This document shows, in pieces, positions 51,001 through 57,000 of a stretch of DNA of 64,000 nucleotides (within the stretch, counting starts at the first letter, position 1; every line of letters starts with the position of its first letter). This stretch comes from Sabellastarte sp. h YS-2021 (lineage: Eukaryota > Annelida > Polychaeta > Sabellida > Sabellidae). The DNA lies in the NCBI GenBank assembly GCA_964017235.1, contig OZ024930.1, positions 153,264,221-153,328,220 of the forward strand, given 5' to 3'. The position numbers and the translations under genes are program-made. The notes beneath the pieces were generated by a model. It was not told the DNA's origin. It did not search any database and saw nothing but the letters and a program-made list of their open reading frames with translations.

Positions 51001-54000
51001 TTCACTCTAATATATTATGATAAATATATGAAAGTTGAACAATTCATCTGACATGTAATAAACTGCATCACAGGATAGTTTTACTAACTTGAAATCTTTA
51101 AAATGGAATTCCTTTTTATATAAATGTAATACCAAATCATGCGAGGACCTTTGTTATTAAAATTTTCACTGTTGTCTTTATCCTGGGTTAATAAAAATTT
51201 TTTTAAAAGTGCACTGACATTCAACTTGACAGGACTTAACTATGCTATGATTTCCCAGTTTTTTCATGAACAAATAAAGAGAATATTCATCACACTGCTC
51301 AAAATGCTATAGTTATTTTAAGAGTACATTATGATCTCAAATAAAGAGGTTCCACTAGCTAATTCAAACCTGGGAAAAACTAATGCACTCCTTACTTGTA
51401 TTACCACATTATGATCCTAACATATGCAGCTCAATGAACTGAAGATTTGCTGGAACTGAACCCCTGATATTCCAGTTACACAACTAAAACTTTTACCTAT
51501 TGATCTGAAGGTAGATTAACAGAAGAGCTCAGACAGGTATATGTTGTATTGAATGTGGATGACCATTACAAACACTATGTTGTCTTTAAATTCTTACTTG
51601 AGTCCATTTGATTTTGATCTTCTTCCCAACATGTCTGCTTGATGGTTTCAAACTCTTCTTCAATATCTTCTGAACCACGGATCTTCTGCAGAACCTGATT
51701 ATAAATTCAACAATTATTTAATTTTTTTTCAGACAATGTAAGTTATGTAAAGGTGCAAGAGAAATAACATTTAAGAAAGAGAAAATGTATGTGCAGACAA
51801 AGTAACAAAACAAGACGATAGCAAAATAAGAGGATTTGGACCAGACAAAGTTGGCAGCTGCCGCCACCCAGTCAAACTATATTGGTGAAACAATACCCAA
51901 ACAGCCTTTTGGCTGTGGGGTAAAAATTGAAGTTTTTGTATTTACTGGCGCCCACTACTACGGAAAAGTCTCCTAGTTCATTCTCTGTGGAATGAAAGTA
52001 CTTTTTAAGGTAAATAACTCAGTGTACTTACTATTCAAACAGAGTCACTGATAATAAATGTAAATAGCCCTGGTGAAGGATATTTTAAAATGCTATCACT
52101 CAAAAAGACATCAAAAAAAACTTTATCATCATACAAATTTGGATGCTACTTTTTTGTTTTGTCTTTATTCTTGATAAAACTTAAACATGTATATCATTAG
52201 TGAATTAGGGAAACTGAATCAGTGCCAAAGTGCCAAAAATTTGCAGGGATTTTGCAAAATCACCCAAATTTGGCTCACCAAATGCCTCAATACTTGCCTG
52301 ATGCCTTTTACATTATTTCAAATGTTACAAATAATGTTGGATGTGTTATATGTCTGAGAATTAAACGTTTTCATCAAACTTGTATACTACTGTAAGGTTT
52401 ACTGTAAGGTTTTCGCCGTCTGAAGTCCATAGGCAACCTTTTGAGTCAGTAGCAAACCATGCATTACCTTGCGAGTTCTATGGAAATTTTAAACTGTTTA
52501 AAATTTCCGCCTCTGATTTCGGTACCGTGAGCATGCGCATATGAATTTCTTTACTAAGGTTACTGGAGGTGTGGTCCACGGTGTATATAAGGTTGTGATT
52601 CGGTCATCTGTCGGTGTAATATGGCGACATAAGGCGAGTTAAGGTATTGCTTGTTTCAGCTGACAGCTACCAAAGGAGAGTTAAGGTTGCTTCACGGTGA
52701 CAGATGGTTAAAACACTGTGTCCAATCAGTGGCCGTCCGCCTGTAGTGTGAACAACTCATACAAAATGGGGTGACTGGGGGGGGGGGGGGGCGGTTCTGC
52801 CGCCGAGAAAAACTTCTAACCGTGGGACAACTGCCTGTAGTATGAAAGGGGCATTAGGACCTGATCCAATATGATTGTACCTGCTGACAGTGATGTAAAA
52901 CCCCATCTTTAAATCTTTGAATATTGTGTAGATATAAGTCTTGGTTTATTTGAATGTATTGTTTTATGTTTAAGGAATGTATTGTATTATGTTTAAGGAA
53001 GTCTGGATTTAAATCATCTTTGAAGCTGTCTACACTGTGTAAATAAAACTCTTGGTATATTCAAATATTTTGTTTTAAATATAATGCTCAAGGATGTTTG
53101 TATTTACACCCTATAATCTTTAAGCTGTAAACAATGTGTAAATATAAGTCTTGGTAAATTCAAATGTATTGTTTTATATGTTATGTTTAAGGATGTTTGG
53201 ATTTAAATCTATCTATAAAGCTGTCAACACTGTGTAAATAAAATTTTTGGTAAATTCAAATATGCTGTTTTAAATATTATGTTCAAGGATGTTTGGATCA
53301 TGAGGAGCACTTTTGGTGTGTGTTTCAGTAACTTTTTGTAAACTCTTCACAAACTCTTCTTCCCCAGATTTTCCTTAAAGTTGGGTATAGTTGAATAATG
53401 CTCCAATAGTGGTGACAAGGTTATAAGTACCAGAAAACTGTGATACTCTTCTATACCAAAGATAGTATAACAATCAAGTAGTAATAGCCAGCTTTAGTAG
53501 GCAAGAAGCCCAGCCCGCAGGAACAGCTAAATGAGCAACAACATTGTGATTTGGTTTTAGGATGAACCCACTTGACCTTGAAGCAGGGTTCTAGCTTCTT
53601 TTAGGGTAAACATATCTTTTAAGTTGTTACTGTACATGGGTTTAGGCTGTGGAACACCCACAAGCTTTATGCTGCCGCCCCCCCCCCCCCCCCCCCCCTT
53701 CCCCCCACCATGGTCTGATGTCGCACAGGGTGACTATAACTCCAGCCTTCATGGGCTGGGGTTAAAAAAGAATGCTAGTCACTGTTGACTATTTCCCTGC
53801 TGTCACTAATGAGGATATTATCCAATTACACCAGTCTTAAAATTTATGATACAATTCAAAGGACACCGGCAGCTGTGGAGGTATTTCACACTGTCACTTT
53901 GTTCATTTGTTTGAATGAGATAATGTGAAAAACACTGTGTATTTTCAGTAAGTGGAAGCTACCCAGGTATAGTTTCAGATATTCTAAAGCAACAGGTTTC

Positions 54001-57000
54001 CGGGATATAACTAGATCCAAAAACTTTAATTACACAATATTTCAGAGTCCAGATGGCAGAAAAAAATATTAACTACATTTCTGTTGCTTTTAAAATGCTT
54101 TTTGCTGCAGTCATAAAATGGAACAAAATGTTAATGGTTTTTGTCAGCACAGATAAATGACCTGTGGCATCCCATATACAAATGACTCAAAGAACAGAAT
54201 CTCAAACAGTAAGGCCATTATTCTTTGTAGCATTATGTTATTGGTGCAGTCAACTCTGTGTAACTTGATTTGCCTTTATTCAAATGTTGAAATTATTTGA
54301 ACCAAATTTGAAGTGTCAATATTTTACTGTTAAAAGTAATGGATTATGACTTGAAAGTTTGAGTTGTATTTCTGGCATCATTCAAACCTACAATATTGTG
54401 TGTGTTTGTGTTACTTTACTCGAATCAAGCCCCAATTACAGGAGAGGAATTTGTGAAAAGTTATTAACTGCATGTGATACTATTCATGGGGAATAAATGC
54501 TACCCATGGTGTGGCTATGTTCCTGGAATCCACTTGCCAAAAAATGTATTCCTGATACTGTCCCCTGAATATAAAAGTTCAGCATCCATCAATATACAAT
54601 CAATAGAAAAGTACAGAACCTTTTTTAATTTGACAATATGAGTTGATTTCTTTTTTACGCTTCTGTCAATACCATAATTACAGTAACTATTCAAACTGGT
54701 TTTTTTTGACAGACTGTATTCTGTTCTGTGTGGACTTTATTTACTTATATGGATCAACTGGTGTTTCAAATTATGGACGTTACACAATAAAGCCTTGTTA
54801 TAACAATGGCTTTTAATTCCAGGCTGGTATTCATAATAAATCTTAAACGGAGTTTCAAACTCACTCCCAGTCTCAAACTCAAACCCAGTCCTACATATTA
54901 GTATTAGCTCAAATTTAGCATTCTCAATAAAAATCCTGCCAAAGTAGTATATGCTCAAAATCACATTAAAAACTTGGCCAAACAAAACTAATATAGCTAC
55001 AATCTCAAATATTTAAGACACCTTTCATGCAAACTTAAAATATAATCCTTAAATATAGGGAGTAAACACGATTTTGAGCCTGAGTTTAAGTAAATAATTA
55101 CTTAGGAATAGCCATTATCTTTGAGTGTTAGTTTAAACTCAAATTTAGGGTTTAAACTCTAAATTATAAGGCTTATATTCAAGATTGAGTACGATTTTTT
55201 ATGACAGCCCAGTATTTTCAAAGGCAAATACAGTCAAAGAACCTGCTATCTGAAAGGAAATCCCCATCAATTATTGCTATTGGTGACTGAGATATAAAGT
55301 TGTAAAGCTGTTAATGACATTAACAGAGCCAAGTTACAAGGTAATATTATTATTATGATATAGTTCTCATATAGCATTTTTCTGTAAGCTTAAAGTGCTT
55401 AACAATTAAAATGTTTCAAAAGAAGATTATACTGAATATATAACACACTTGGAAGATGGACTGATGCATTGTTAACAACACTGTCACTCACCCGACACAC
55501 TTACACAGCATTAAAATGCATAATACCCTCAAACTACAATTGTCTATGGATGATGTTTAGTAATGATTTTGTTTTATTCATTAGAGTCATCAAATTCAAC
55601 TAGATACATTTAGCGACAGCTGTTTAATATTTGGGTGTCACCCAAACATTTAAGCAATTATGACATATATTTGACTTTTATCATTTTCAAGCCTTAACAC
55701 TTTTATTTCTGATTCAGTTTGAACCTTTTGTTTCACCTGCGAAAAAAAATATTGACACAAAATATCATTATATTTGCAAAACAGAAAGATATTTTACAAA
55801 GGAAAAAAAAAAATTTATTATCTGGGTGGTTGCAATAAAGTAACACATCAAAAGATGATAGATTACTGTGAAAGTAATAAAAATTGAGTGATAGCAAGAC
55901 AGTAAAAGAAAGCTTTAACTAAGACTCTTTTAAAGAGGAAAGAACAGACTTTTTCCTTTCAAAATCATTTTACCCTGGATATGTTCTAATGGTTAATTAT
56001 GATTATCTGCACATGTATGGACCACAAATCTTTATTATTGTAGGACAATAGTCAAAGGACAGGTTTTTATAAGCATGTTATAGGAGTGCTCTTACAAGTT
56101 ACAAAGGCATGCTATAATAACATAATGTCCTGTAAGATTTCCTGACCTGTGAATCCATCAATTTGTACAGGTAGAATCCACTGGGGAAGTATTGATCTTT
56201 CTTCAAAGAGGGAATACGCAAACTCAACCCACTCTCAAGAGTTTCAAGCTTTATTGACAACTCTAATCAGATATCTTTTGCTCAAGGCAATAAACAATGC
56301 ACCAGAAATAAGAGTCGATGTAATCTGTTCACTACACCAGTATTTCAGAGTGAGGCTATATTTTCTCAATGCCAGCAACTGATTTCAAATACCAATGGCC
56401 AAGCAACTGTTTCCTCCACACAATAGATATTGAAGGCAAAGCTTGAATATATTTTCAACAAAAGCTTTAACTGTTTTTTATATTATTTAATGTTACGGCT
56501 CAGGCTCAGCCAGTGAAGTTCACCCCCTGATTTATGACATTACTGCTTCAACAGACGCAATATGAAAAACCAATTTGTATGTAATTGTATAACATAAGCC
56601 TTATATGATTTCATTATGCCTGCATGCATATTTGAATTTTGTAAATAATTTAAGTGCCAACTTGGTATATTCCAAAACAGAACAAAGAGTGTCTATTGTT
56701 TACTTTAGATAATCACCATAACACCGGTTTATGTCACAGTTTTAAAAAGTGTTCATATCTGAGTCTATTTTACCAGACTGTACCTCTTTTGTGTAAACAG
56801 GATCTGAAGTTTTTTAGTAGCTGACTGTGATGCCAATACCTATGATTTGCAGTGCTGAAAGAGTCGCATCAAAATGTGGACTGAAGTTTGCTTTGAAATA
56901 AAGAAGGAACCTGAATCATCAGTTAGATTTTTTATTGAGTTTTAGAATGAACCCATGATCAGACCACATGATCAAGGTTTTTTGACCATATTGTGCAAAG

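Noticed and set aside
54235-54365. A further pogo-like end near TGCAGTCAACTCTGTGTAACTT
   Set aside because: Only a loose resemblance and no inverted partner with TA flanks.
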